From positions 36,578 through 100,577 of the forward strand of contig NMRA01000655.1 in the NCBI GenBank assembly GCA_002633005.1: a stretch of 64,000 bases of DNA. Direction: 5' to 3'. Below the pieces are notes generated by a model. That model did not search any database. It saw only the letters and a list, made by a program, of their open reading frames with translations, and had not been told where the DNA came from. The DNA is from Phoronis australis (taxonomy: Eukaryota; Phoronida; Phoronidae). A program made the translations under genes and the position numbers. Shown in pieces: positions 1-10,680 of this stretch. Position 1 is the stretch's first letter, and each line of letters starts with the position of its first letter.

Positions 1-1372
1 GGTGCTTTAAGCAACTGATGTATAGGATGTGCTTGTATTATGAAGATCACTCACATTTTGCCCCTAGCCTATTGAGGAGACAATGACCATGCCTTTCCAT
101 TTTTCAGAGCACAACATACTACATATATGCCCTCTACTGGCCACTTTATGGTACCAATAAACAACCCTAGAAGGATACCGTATACGGTGCAACTGTGGGC
201 GCATTTCAACGCTCTGCGTTGCTCTTGTTTTCTTTAGTAAAAGGTCCACATCCTCAAAAATTCGAGCCCCCCTCAAGGGACATTTCTCTGAACTGCTCCA
301 CCGAGAAAGGGTCTCGTCTGAAATCAGGCACTTTAATAAGCTTGGAAAGAGTGACAGTTCATTCCACCGTTGTGTGGTCAGCCGACGGTGCAGGAAGTAA
401 CCTTCTTCAGCATGAAAGTTGGTTGCACGATTTCACAAAAAAACAGGAAAATAGACGTAATCAAATCCAACATTGGGTCCTCTCTCCGTGAGCTTACCCT
501 TAAGAATGTGTCAATAGAAATATAAAAACTGTGGTCACTTCAATGTCATCAATGTCCCCTCTATGTGAAAATATCTATATTTTCAAAAGTCAAGAAATGT
601 TTAGCAATTGATGATACCTGTCAGGTCATCAATTTTTCTGAAGTGAAAAACAATTCGAGAAAAAAAGCGACAGTCTTCTCCATTATTTTTTGCCAGTGAG
701 GGGCCTCTGGAAAAATATGGTTTTGCAGTCGCAAAATTGACTTACTGAATTTAAAAATCCAGTAAATTAATATGCTCCGCAAAAGCTTCGCTTTACAAAT
801 TTTCTCAATTTTTCGAAATGAGTGTATGAATGATTACGTGCACGTTTTCAAGTGCGTTTAGACGACCTGTGCTGTGGGGGCGGAGACCCCAACAATGTCA
901 TGTCCAGTGTCCTCAAGAGGTAAATCGTGCACTGTACAGAGTTGTAAAATGTCCTCATAAATTTTCTCTCTTATCCGCATTTAGCAGTCTTTCTATTCTC
1001 GACTGTCCCCGCCCCATGCTTAGGTTGTTGCCACGGTTTATCCCTGATGCCTGAAAACTTTTGGGGGGCCTATTGCCCCCACCCCCAGACATATTAGCTG
1101 GGGCATGATTCTGAATTTCAACCAAAACCCTTTGTGAACCATCAATATGGTTTTGTAACACATCATAATACAATGTAATGCGCATGTTTCCTTGAAGGTT
1201 TTGTAACAAGCCACCAACAAATAATCTTCCAGTGAAAGTGTTAACAAAAAAATAAATTTCTCCAAGCTTTAACCCATTTTTAGATAAGAAGATACTTGTC
1301 AGCGTATATGTTAACTTTGCTAATGACACAGAGTATAACTACTCTTAATGTTTTGCAAATGTGTTTCTGTAG
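1..1372. other. Intronic or intergenic sequence, no gene seen
   Basis: No convincing coding exon was found before the splice acceptor at 1371-1372. The stretch at about 145-250 resembles the ends of the repeats at 4835-4915 and 6337-6420 (shared 'aataaacaaccctagaag' and a small hairpin CAACGC-TCT-GCGTTG), so a repeat boundary lies here. The rest is AT-rich and shows nothing I recognise. Confidence 0.5.
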
Positions 1373-1556
1373 GTACAATGACCTGAGTAGTATGACTGCA
1401 AATAGTATGAACAAGCCCAAAAATTCACTCAAGGAAAATAATGAAGTTCCTTTGGCATCTCACCGTAATAATGGTGCTGGACCGGCCCATGTGTCTACAG
1501 CGCTGGATGCTAGACTAGAATATGGTGTGGACTGTTGTGCTGAACTCAGGCTTAAG
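1373..1556 (+). CDS. BIRC6: BIRC6-like exon 1 of the series
   Basis: This is an internal exon of a large gene. An acceptor (ttctgtag) precedes 1373 and a donor (AAG|gtcggt, weak) follows 1556. The reading frame is open and ends in LDARLEYGVDCCAELRLK. It joins the next exon (FLASMEAEEVQ...) in phase 0. In my memory of BIRC6, a giant cytoplasmic IAP and E2/E3 ubiquitin ligase that blocks caspases and regulates autophagy, a similar LDARLE...LKMMSTLEAD segment occurs, so the call rests on resemblance and on the order of the next two exons. The first half is polar and low in complexity. No BIR or UBC domain falls in this window, which would cover only a middle part of the protein. Confidence 0.5.
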
Positions 1557-2021
1557 GTCGGTGGAATTGTCTCGGTGGCTCTTCAGTGGGACAATTCACA
1601 CTTCTTTTGAATTTAGTGAATAACTTGGTGCAGTAATTATTAAAAATGTATGTTGCAATTCTGTTGTAGTACTAACGAAGAAGACACTGTTATTTTGGCA
1701 CTGTTATCCTGTCCGTTATGAGCAAATTAGACTAAGGTTTTAATTGTTTCCTAGATGCATGGAGATATTGCTGTCTTTCTGAATTAGAATTTGTGTATAA
1801 ATGTGTTACTCCCCTACTGTGGCTGGTGTACAGATCTGCAGTGGTTTTAATTAATTTCACATTACAAGGATGTCTGTTTTGGGAGTTTATGAACTTGGAG
1901 TTTAAAAAGTGAGTAATATTTTGAGGAAGCGTGTACACCTGGTGTGTTTTGGGAAGGGTAAGCTGCTACATAATATCAGTCCTCACACCAGAATGTTAAC
2001 TAGCTTTGCATGCAATTGCAG

Positions 2022-2463
2022 TTCTTAGCATCTATGGAAGCAGAAGAAGTGCAGAATGCTCTGGTCACTGCCCTACCCCATCTCAAGCAAAGGTCAATGA
2101 TAGCCAATCACCACCCACCACTGCTACAGTCAATGACTCGCTGCATGTTGAAACCTCTGGTAGCGACACCTACCAGACTATACCATCTGGCGAAATGTTG
2201 AGCCTTTGCTTTGATCAGGTGTTCAGTTTACTACAGCTCCACTGTGTCAATGTTGACACTATTCTCAAACTATGGTTGGGCTGAACGACGATGCGCATGA
2301 CGACGGCACCACCATTAGAGCTACACCTGGTGGTGCCATGGCTAAGTTTGAGACTTCAAATGTGCCTAGTATCCAAGTAAACCACAGCTCTGTCACCAGT
2401 CTCTTGGCTGCACTAGCCTGGTCCCCAGAGGTCTCTGTGCACACATAGGTGTTGGCCTTTCAG
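2022..2463 (+). pseudogene. BIRC6: BIRC6-like exon 2, frame-broken with in-frame stop
   Basis: The acceptor is ttgcag at 2016-2021 and the donor CAG|gtttgc follows 2463. Coding similarity runs through three frames. FLASMEAEEVQNALVTALPHL begins in frame, a stretch ending LLQLHCVNVDTILKLWLG (to ~2280) lies in another, and LNDDAHDDG...SSVTSLLAALAWSP (from 2281) lies in the third. The codon at 2446-2448 is TAG where BIRC6 as I remember it has Trp (LAW.PN.SVRTWCL). Either this allele or copy is a pseudogene, or the assembly holds at least two indels and a base error. The flanking exons are intact and the splice sites look normal, which makes errors or a recent null allele about as likely as old decay. 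Confidence 0.55.
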
Positions 2464-2800
2464 GTTTGCTAAACCTCGTCAGAAAATTGTTCATATTTGT
2501 TATTAGTTTTACATTAATTAAAAATTGCTATATTTTACATTTTTTTTAAAACTGTTGGTACAATTCTCACCCATGCTGCACACTAGTTCTTGATTTTTCT
2601 TCTTAGTTATCAGTGTCCTACAATGTACTTTCAGTAACATTGCTCACAGTCATGTTGTTTATAACTTGTCAAAATTTTAAGCTAAAATAAATTATATGTT
2701 TATTTTTTGCTATTAAGGGGCTGGTAATTGCCAGTTTTTTAGCACGGAATTTCGTCAATGCTGTGGGTACCATGTAAATATTTATCACGTGTTTTGTCAG

Positions 2801-2941
2801 GCACTTACCCTACTCGGTCGTCGTAGTGGAGACTGGCCAGACGGATGTGTTGGACACACCATCATCAACGATCCCAACTTCCTGACGGTCCTCCTCAAGT
2901 TCATGAGTTCCTTGGACTACAGTTCCAGTGGGAACAATCGG
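2801..2941 (+). CDS. BIRC6: BIRC6-like exon 3
   Basis: This 141-bp exon lies between gttttgtcag and CGG|gtaacc, phase 0 on both sides, and is open throughout. It reads ALTLLGRRSGDW... and then INDPNFLTVLLKFMSS. It follows exon 2's ...LAW..EVSVHT.VLAFQ. The human protein, as I recall it, has the same order: SLLSALAWYPN.SVRTWCLVLHSLTLM, then VSDPNLIHVLVKFLSG. This co-linearity over two exons is the main reason for naming BIRC6. After this exon the gene must skip to 8913, and the phases (0 out, one trailing base in) show that at least one exon between is missing or unseen. Confidence 0.6.
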
Positions 2942-4530
2942 GTAACCAAGACAAAAGTTATCGCACAAAATACCCTTTTCCCGTTTTTACAGCTTATTCT
3001 GTTAATGAAAATGGCTGGTGATAACTATTGGGGGAGCAAAACTAATTACAAAATGGCTACGCCACCGTATAGTACTAACTTTCTTGAGTTCTTAATTCAC
3101 TTTGTCTGTCGTGAGGGAAGACGACTCTGACGATGATGTCAGCTTCTTCCCTTTTTATGTGCCCACATATTTACATATTTATATTTGGACGCATTATGCC
3201 ATCAACACCGCTAGTCTGTATGTTCAGCGTCCGTCCATCCCGAATCCGCTGCTCTATCTCCAAAACCCTTTGACGTACGTTCATGAAATTTAGTACATAT
3301 GTTCCTTTCATGGATGGGACGGCATGAGCGAACTTTCAGACGGATCCGACTATACCGGTGTGCCCCTATTGGCAATTTTAGTTTGTTGCGCTTACCTCTA
3401 TATGTTCAATAGTCTTCAGTGTATTTACATAAAATTTATCATATAGGCATCTATTAATAAGATGACACTATCCTTCCGGTTTCAGATGGATTCAACAAAG
3501 TTTGTGCCACCTGGAGGCCATTTTTGCTTTTTTCGGGTCTGATTTTTTTCGTCCACCCCTCTATCAACCAAACCGCTACAAAGGTGATCCTGGAAATTGG
3601 CATGTGTGTTTTTATTATGAAGAAGGTGACTGACTATGATTTTCCAAGAATTTCGACTACTGTGGCGCCTCCTAGTGGCAGTTTTGTCTCTTTGCACCCA
3701 TGCCTGTATCTCCTAAACCGTTGATAGGATCTTTACTAAATTCTGCAAGTGTATTTATATGATGTTGACAAGGGATGAAGACAACTTTCAGACAGATCTG
3801 ACTACCGGTGTGCCCCCCTAGTGGCAATTTATGTTTTTTAAATTTACCTCTGTATCTTGAACGGTCCTCAACATATTTTCATAAAGTTTGAAGTATAGGA
3901 AAATATTAGTGAGATGAAGCTATCCTCCAATTTTCTGATGGATTTGACGCAGTTTGCGCCACGTAGTGGCCATTTTTACTGTTTTTTAGTCTGTTTTTTG
4001 GTGTCCACCACTCTATCAACCAAACCGCACTAAGGATGATTGTGAAAATTGGTATGTATGTTCTTACTACGAAGTTGACGATGATTTACCAATGACTCCT
4101 AGTGGCAGTATTGTTTTTTTGCGCCCATGGCTGTATATCCTAAACCGTTTGCAGCATCTTTTCTAAATTGAGCAAGTGTATTTATGTGATGTTAACAGCG
4201 GATAGCAACAACTTTCAGACAGATCTGACTACCAGTGTGCCCGCTAGTGGCAATTTTCATTTTTTAGGCTTACCTCTGTGTCTTCAAAGGTCCTCAACGG
4301 ATTATCAGAAAGTTTGGATTGTAAGCATTTATTGGTGAGATGATGTTATCCTCCCGCTTTCGGATGGAATTGAGGAACTTTTGTGCCACCTAGTGGCCAT
4401 TTTTCCTGTTTTTGAGTCTTGTTTTTTGCCTCCACCCCTCGATCAAACAAACTATTCTGAGGATGCCAGGATGACTTTGAAAATTGGTGTATTTGTTGAC
4501 AATAACGCATTCGACTACTGTAGCGTCTCC

Positions 4531-5541
4531 TAGTGGTAGTTTTGTTTTGTTTTGTGCGCATAGCTGCACCTCCTAAACTCACTGCAGGATCTTTATTAAA
4601 TTTAGTAATTGTATTTATATGAAGCTAACAACAGATGACGACGTCTTTCAGGCGGATCCAATGAAGGCTGTGTGCCAAATTGGCAATTTCATTATTTTTT
4701 GTTTTCCTTTGTTTCTCTGAAGTTCCTTGACAGATTTTTACGAAATTTTCTAAATAACTTTCTATTTAAAAAGCGATGGCATGTACCCGTTTTCAGATGG
4801 ATTGGATTTTTTTCGCCCTCTGGTGGCTATTTTTGTGAAACAAATAAACAACCCTAGAAGCACTCCATCTGCGGTGCATTCATGGGCACAATGCAACGTT
4901 CCGCGTTGCTCTTTTAAAAATTTACAGATGTGTTCCTGATGAGAAGGGGTCTGCGGCCAATTGTCCTTAACCCTTTGAAGGAGCTTTGTGAAAGCTGTGT
5001 TCCTATGGAGCGGACAACAAAGGATCTGAATACCACTGTGACCCTAGTGGCAAAATGTGTTTTTGCTCTTCCCTCTGTATCTTTGGAGTTCATTAATGTG
5101 TTTTCAAAAAATTTGGAGACAACAAGAGACAGATTTGATATTTTCTGCGCCACCTAGTGGTCACTTAAAATTTTTTATGCGTGTCTTTTACGTCCACCTC
5201 TCTATCTGCCAAACCACTCAAAGGATAAATATGAAAAGTAAAGGTTGTTTTCCTGATGCAAAGATCCTGGCTGACGTTGATTTTTGGATGTTTTTCACTA
5301 ATCTGGCTCCCCATAAGGGCAGTTTTGTTTTTTGCGTCCATGGCTGTCTTTCCTTAAACCTTTGAAGGATCTTTGCGAAATTAGCCAGAGGAGTTTCTAG
5401 AGATAGCACCAGATGAAGATGAGTTTCAAACCAATCAGACTATAGCTGTGCCCTCTTTTGTTTTTAACGTTTGCCTCTATATCTTAGGAGTTCCTTGGCT
5501 TAGTTTTATGAAATTTGGCAAAAAGTTGTGTATTGCAGAGA
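4531..5541 (+). repeat. ~1-kb direct repeat, left copy
   Basis: This segment is nearly identical to 6038-7051. The second copy starts immediately after the single n at 6037, inside the same box (agtggtagttttgttttg). Differences are scattered substitutions and a few small indels. It may be a true tandem duplication or two alleles placed in series by the assembler. Confidence 0.8.
4835..4915. repeat. Conserved repeat end with two hairpins
   Basis: The sequence 'aacaaataaacaaccctagaagcac' is followed by two short inverted repeats, gcac...ggtgc and GCAACG-TTCCG-CGTTGC. The same block recurs at 6337-6420 and, diverged, at ~150-225. The stems are kept although their bases differ (at 200 the stem is CAACGC-TCT-GCGTTG), which suggests selection or function at an element terminus. 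Confidence 0.6.
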
Positions 5542-5600
5542 TAGCACCACCTTCTCAATTCGGACGGGTTTATGCAGTCTCCGCCATGTAATGGTCATTT

Positions 5601-6036
5601 TTGTGTACTAAAAACACCCATAGAAGCACACCATTTGTGGTGCTGTCACTACACATTTCCCTTGTGTCACGTGGCGTATATCTTGCCGGTAGGCGGTTGA
5701 AATAACACAATTTGATTTGGATGTAATAATGAGTATAATGACTAAATGTTTGAATTTCCCTAAATGAAAAATCATAAAGATTAATAAAGAAGCCTAATTT
5801 AATCAGTTTGTGATCATGTTTCCCATTCCTGGCGTCGGCCTTGGATCCAGTGTTACACTTGTTATGAGGAGTTTCCTCTTCTCTTGATCATTCGATCCAG
5901 TTTTCCAAGCAGTCTTCACTTGATGAAATGCTTCGGAATAACTATGAAGTTCAGTCCATGGAACAACATATATGTTAACATGAATTCAGTCCATCGAATT
6001 CTAGATACAATGTACCCTCTTTGAAATTCAGTCCAT
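5601..6036. other. No gene; partial repeat end then unique sequence
   Basis: At 5605-5650 a third form of the repeat end appears (acccatagaagcacaccatttgtggtgc). Beyond it the sequence is AT-rich and shows no exon. 'ttcagtccat' occurs three times just before the join (about 5951, 5985 and 6027). Confidence 0.5.
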
Positions 6037-6037
6037 N
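6037..6037. other. Single-n assembly join
   Basis: One n sits exactly where the duplicated block (6038-7051, copy of 4531-5541) begins. A lone n between repeat copies is typical of a minimal-length scaffold gap and marks a possible misjoin. Confidence 0.9.
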
Positions 6038-7051
6038 AGTGGTAGTTTTGTTTTGTTTTGTGCCCATAGCTGCATCTCCTAAACTCACTGCAGGATCGTT
6101 ATTAAATTTAGTAATTGTATTTATATGAAGCTAACAACAGTTGACGTCTTTCAGGCGGATCCAATAAAGGCTGTGTCCCAAATTGGCAATTTCATTATTT
6201 TTTGTTTTCCTTTGTTTTTCTAAAGTTCCTTGACCGAATTCTATGAAGTTTGCTTAAATAGCTTTCTTTTTAAAAAGCGATGGTATGTACCCATTTTCAG
6301 ATGGATTAAATTTTTTTTCGCCCTCTGGTGGCTATTTTTGTGAAACAAATAAACAACCCTAGAAGCACTCCATTTGCGGTGCATTAATGGGCAAAATGCA
6401 ACGTTCCGCGTTGCTCTTGTGAAAATTTACAGATGTGTTCCTGATGAGAAGGGGTCTGCGGCCAAATGTCCTTAACCCTTTGAAGGAGCTTTGTGAAAGC
6501 TGTGTTCCTATGGAGTGGACGACAAATGATCTGAATACCACTATGACTCTAGTGGCAAAATGTGTTTTTGCTCTTGCCTCTGTATCTTTGGAGTTCATTA
6601 ATTTAATGTGTTTTCATGAAATTCGGAGACAACAAGAGATTTGATACTTTCTGCGCCACCTAGTGGCCACGTAAAATTTTTTATGCGTGTCTTACGTCCG
6701 CCTCTCTATCTGCCAAACCACTCAAAGGATCAATATGAAAAGTAACGGTTGTTTTTCTGATGCAAAGATCCTGGCTGACATTGATTTTTGGATGTTTTTC
6801 ACTAATCTTGGTCCCCATAAGGGTAGTTTTGTTTTTTGCGTCCATGGCTGTCTTTCCTTAAACCTTTGAAGGATCTTTGCGAAATTAGCCAGAGGAGTTC
6901 CTAGAGATAGCACCAGATGAAGATGAGTTTCAAACCAATCAGACTATAGCTGTGCCCCCTTTTGTTTTTAACGTTTGCCTCTATATCTTAGGAGTTCCTT
7001 GGCTTATTTTTATGAAATTTGGCAAATGGTTGTGTATTACAGAGATAGCAC
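6038..7051 (+). repeat. ~1-kb direct repeat, right copy with tandem-repeat monomers
   Basis: This copy of 4531-5541 includes the hairpin end (6337-6420) and the monomers at 6550, 6650 and 6815. After 7051 it is followed by about 380 bases of unrecognised AT-rich sequence. Confidence 0.8.
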
Positions 7052-7429
7052 CACCTTCCTTTGTTTGAAAAACAGGTGGTACCTATACTTTTTTGACTTG
7101 TTTACTAATTATTTTCAAAAGTTTGAGCTTGATGACACTCCTTTTTAAACAATAAAAATACCTTGTCAGTGAGAAAGATACAGCAATTGCTTCTCGAGTA
7201 TGTAAATGGTTGCATCAAGACAGTGCTCTTCGTCCACATGAAGTATAGCAGAGACATCCCAGTAAAAATCTTTTATCTTTTACTCACTATTTCTCGTTTC
7301 CGGGAGGTACGTCAATGAATGTAAAATGGATGGAATAGGCGAACACTTTCAGTGCATGTTTTCTCTTTTGTATGTGTGAGACAAATGCATGTCAAGTTAA
7401 TAAAATTATTTCTTTTGTCTTACAGTGCT

Positions 7430-8215
7430 ATAGAGACTACGAAGGCAAAATCGAACTTGGGTGAAGCCACACCTGTCCAAGTTTAAGTAGGTCCCATTAA
7501 AACTCTAATAGACAGGGTATATCGCATTAACAACACTTGGGCTAGATTTGATTCTAATATTAAATAACTTACAACGAATTTACAAAAGAATGGCTATCCC
7601 CTAGAATTAGTCAATAGGGTACTGAAAGCAAGACTCCAACGTAACCCTGATGATGTTCATCCTGTAGACAAAACTAACTACAAGTACTTTAAAATACCCT
7701 ATGTTGGGTTTTACGCCAAAATTGCTCAACGAAAACTCAACAAATTGGTGAATGATTACTGTGTGAACTTAAGAGTTGTATTAACATTCAAGTCTCTAAA
7801 ACTGTCAAGTTTATTTAACCCTAAGGACAAAATTTCTCTGGGTCTACGGTCCAAGGTAGTATACAAACTTATCTGTGCTGGATGTGGCTCCAGTTATATA
7901 GGCGAAACTGTTCGCCATTTGAAAACCAGGACCAAGGAACATCTAAATTCTGACAGTAATTCACATGTAAATATTCACCCACAGAGCTCCAATCATTGTT
8001 TTCAGCAGTGCTCTTTCAATGACTTTGCAATAATAGACCAGACAGTAACAACAAAGGAGCTTAAAATTCATGAGGCTTTACATATCAGTTGGTGCAAGCC
8101 CAACCTCAATAGGCAACTGACACACCACAGGTTGTCATTGTTGGTCTAGTTCATTGTCACTCCCTGTAACTGACTGTTATTTTCTTGAACTTTAAGTATA
8201 ATAAACATTGATTTG
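7430..8215 (+). mobile_element. Penelope-like element 3' end: RT thumb and GIY-YIG nuclease
   Basis: The coding part ends at a stop at 8149 and can be read back to ~7500 through at least one in-frame stop. It encodes the C-terminal part of a Penelope-like (PLE) polyprotein. Upstream is a thumb-like segment (NGYPLELVNRVLKARLQRN). It is followed by a GIY-YIG endonuclease with VVYKLICAGCGSSYIGET, R and TKEHL. The Tyr, Tyr-Ile-Gly and Arg expected of the nuclease are present, as is the cysteine pair C..C typical of PLEs. The reverse transcriptase proper is missing, so the copy is 5'-truncated, as PLE insertions often are. It lies inside the intron of the BIRC6-like gene. A second, nearly identical fragment is at 13218. 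Confidence 0.8.
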
Positions 8216-8912
8216 TGGATGTTTGATGTCTGTGTTGGTGTATCTTGGCATAGGTGTTTAATGTGTTGAAAGCTTTTTGACTGTTGTCAGCAAATCTGCA
8301 GTATGCTGAGAGCTGTTTTCTAGGTTTTCAGTAATGTTTTCTTTTTACCTTTTTCACATTGTATCTGCCAGGTTAAACTAGTTCATTAAGTGGAATTTTT
8401 AACAAATCCTTAACACAGTGTGTTCTGTTTATTTATGGGTTTTTGCATTTGAATTGAGCAATATTGTACTGTTGGATATGATCTTTTCAGCTCAAAACCA
8501 TGTGCAGCCTATGCAGTCTAGTCGGAGTTACTTCCCTTGTTAGGTCATGCTTCATCCGCTCAGGTCGCACTGTTGCTCATAAGTGTGCCAAACTTTTTGT
8601 CTTGTGCATTCGGTGAGTACTCTCCAATCGACTTGTCGACCCTTCTTAGGAACTAAGGGTACTTGTAGAACTGCTCAGATTATCAAAACGTGTTCAATGC
8701 TTGGGTGTTTGTTTGCTGTGGGGTTGATACACTGACAGTTTCATCATAATTATTGTCAGAGTTTGTACAGGTAACATCAAACACACAGTGAATTACTGGC
8801 CATTGTGAGCCCTGGAGTACAGAAGCCTGCTAGGAAAATGTAAAAGTGACAGTTTAAGTAATTTTTTTTGAACTTCAAGAAACTTTTGCATAACAGTGTA
8901 CTTTCTACACAG
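8216..8912. other. Intron, nothing recognised
   Basis: AT-rich sequence between the Penelope-like fragment and the next exon. There is a pyrimidine-rich acceptor at 8901-8912. No repeat or exon was recognised. Confidence 0.5.
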
Positions 8913-9151
8913 GTTAATGTGGAACTCCCCTGCCAAGGAAGCTGCCCCACTGTTTAATCGCAGTCTACTACAGTCCCTCCTGGTGTGCCTGCTTGGAGTT
9001 CTGGCTGCACGCTCTGCTGGTGCCGTGCGTTGGTTTTTCACTCTGCACAATCATGTGAAGAGCCTGGATATCGGTCAAACAGCTGAGGCATGCACTGTTT
9101 TACTGTCGGCCATGTTGACTGCTTATGCTGTACTCGAGTTGAGTATGAAGT
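8913..9151 (+). CDS. Exon 4 of the large gene (probably BIRC6-like)
   Basis: The acceptor is ctttctacacag and the donor T|gtgagt is a strong consensus. The exon is open, begins LMWNSPAKEAAPLFNRSLLQ and ends VLELSMK. It ends with one base of a codon, and the next exon supplies the other two (T|GT, Cys), so the junction is in phase. Content is Leu/Ala-rich helical (LLVCLLGVLAARSAG), consistent with the armadillo/HEAT-like middle of a very large protein. I do not have a clear memory of this stretch in BIRC6. Assignment to that gene rests on strand, order and phase. Confidence 0.55.
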
Positions 9152-9645
9152 GTGAGTTTGAGTGTGATTCGAGTCTGAGTACTGAGATTGGAGACCGGGC
9201 CCAGGTCAATCATCCCCACGAGTCACAAATATTAATTTGTAGTTTTGTCAAAATTATCTTAAAAGTCTTGAGGGGAATCCGTCAATTGTTATTCAATCCA
9301 AATGAGCAAAGAATAGCTACTGTAATGTTTTGTTACTACATTTTTGATGAAAAGATGAGATGATTATTTTTTTGGAAACTACCGCATCTTCACGGTATTT
9401 TTGTTTTGCAAATTAATTTTTTCTAGTATTAAGTAACTAACTAGAAATAATGGTGAAAATCAAAATTTAGTTACGTTTTTGTATTTAAATTCCTTTCGAG
9501 CATTCAACAATGACAATGCAATTGATATACTTGACCAAATGTGAGGGTCAGTGCCCAGTTCAGACTGAGATTAGACTAGTATGATATCTCCTTCAAATAC
9601 TTCCCGTTGTAATCGTGTACTATATGTTTATTATTGTTTTTCCAG

Positions 9646-10136
9646 GTACCAACACTACGATGTCCTCTGTAGGTATCACGGGCATAACCTCATCGGGGGT
9701 CATGTCATTCATCAACCATGCCAACCTACCACCAGCAGCAAGTGCTGCCCGTGCTGCCCTTTCATCACTTTCCTCGGCAATGATGTCACCGGAACAACAG
9801 CTGCAGCAACTGCAGCTGAAGACAACAACTCTGATACAGCAGCAAAAGGCAAAACTCGAACAGAAGCTGGCCGACTCGAAGGCAGCGGCCATCTTGTCAT
9901 CTGGTTTGACGAGTCTGAGCAGCACCATGCCAGCCTATGCCTTGCATGACACATTGCCGTCGACACCCAAAAGTACACCGTTATTCATGACTCCGCCTGT
10001 TACTCCACCTAATGAGTCGCAGGTACTCGGACAACCTGTGGCTGCAGCACAGACGTTGCCATCGGTGCCTGAGGCTGTTGACCATCCACTGGACAATTCA
10101 ATGACAATGAAATCATCAGACAAATCAGCTGGAAAG
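9646..10136 (+). CDS. Exon 5 of the large gene (probably BIRC6-like)
   Basis: This is a 491-bp exon with acceptor tttttccag and donor AAAG|gtgagt, open and in phase with exon 4. It encodes a Ser/Thr/Ala/Gln-rich, probably disordered linker with a short Gln-rich helix (SPEQQLQQLQLKTTTLIQQQ) and proline-rich motifs such as TPKSTPLFMTPPVTPP. No catalytic domain is visible. The predicted helix could form a coiled coil. This looks like an inter-domain spacer in a giant scaffold protein. No continuing exon was recognised downstream in the window, so the gene either has a very long intron or is broken by the join at 13217. Confidence 0.55.
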
Positions 10137-10269
10137 GTGAGTTGAGGTCGCTGCAGTGTTAAACATCGCTTGTGAGAACATAAGAACGGAAATTCTTCAA
10201 CTATTTATCATTATAAATACAAATTTATCGTACAGGGGAAATTTCATTTCTTCAAATTTCCATACATGT

Positions 10270-10680
10270 CAGAATCTTTAGTTGTATCCAACTAATCCCA
10301 ATCTATCTCAACTTATCCTGCCAACGCCATGCCCTCTGTTGCCCTTCAACGTAGCTTAGTTGAAATTGGTTGTACCAACTAATCCCTAGTTGTATCCAAC
10401 TAATCCCAATCTATCTCAACTTATCCTGCCAACGCCATGCCCTCTGTTGCCCTTCAACGTAGTTTAGTTGAAATTGGTTGTACCAACTAATCCCAAGTTA
10501 TCTCCTGCCCGATTACCACCACGCCCTCTGTCGTCCTTCAACATAGTTAAGATTAGTTGTACCATGGTGCCATCTGTTGAGCGTTGCTTGCCACACTACA
10601 CCCTCTTATTTCCACCATCACCTCAAATGGCCTATTCAACTAATTCAACTAATTCAACCAATTGTAGCGCCATCTGAAGT
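10270..10680. repeat. ~109-bp tandem duplication rich in CAACTAATCCC and CATCTGTTG
   Basis: Two units (about 10278-10388 and 10389-10495) share the block beginning 'ttgtatccaactaatccca' and continuing through 'caacgccatgccctctgttg'. Diverged pieces follow to 10680, including a run of CAACTAATT and the motif TAGCGCCATCTG. The reverse strand reads GGGATTAGTTG, also found in every unit of the minisatellite at 27.6-30.2 kb, so the two are probably related. Confidence 0.7.

Larger units (their letters stand above)
3160..5600. repeat. Higher-order tandem repeat, three ~145-bp monomer types
   Basis: A box of the form (G)CCxCCTAGTGGC followed by a T-rich run recurs at about 3365, 3505, 3663, 3805, 3957, 4095, 4236, 4383, 4528, 4668 and 4812, so every ~138-158 bases. 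Three variants alternate in fixed order: 'gcgccacctagtggccattttt', 'gcgtctcctagtggcagttttgt' and 'gtgtgcccctagtggcaatttt', giving a period of ~430-450 bp. Each monomer also carries 'atgaaattt..' and 'ctctatctcctaaaccg'-type stretches. The array diverges after ~5000. A related single run lies at 48940-49760. Such ~150-bp arrays with fixed ends are known from molluscan and other Helitron-like HINE/'pearl' elements. Confidence 0.8.

Noticed and set aside
955-1329. Minus-strand ORF of 124 codons
   Set aside because: Gly/Pro-poor random composition, no motif, overlaps the acceptor region of a well-supported plus-strand exon.
9620-9978. Two minus-strand ORFs and a second plus frame over exon 5
   Set aside because: They are shadows of the Gln/Ala/Ser-rich coding exon 9646-10136, which has consensus splice sites and correct phase.
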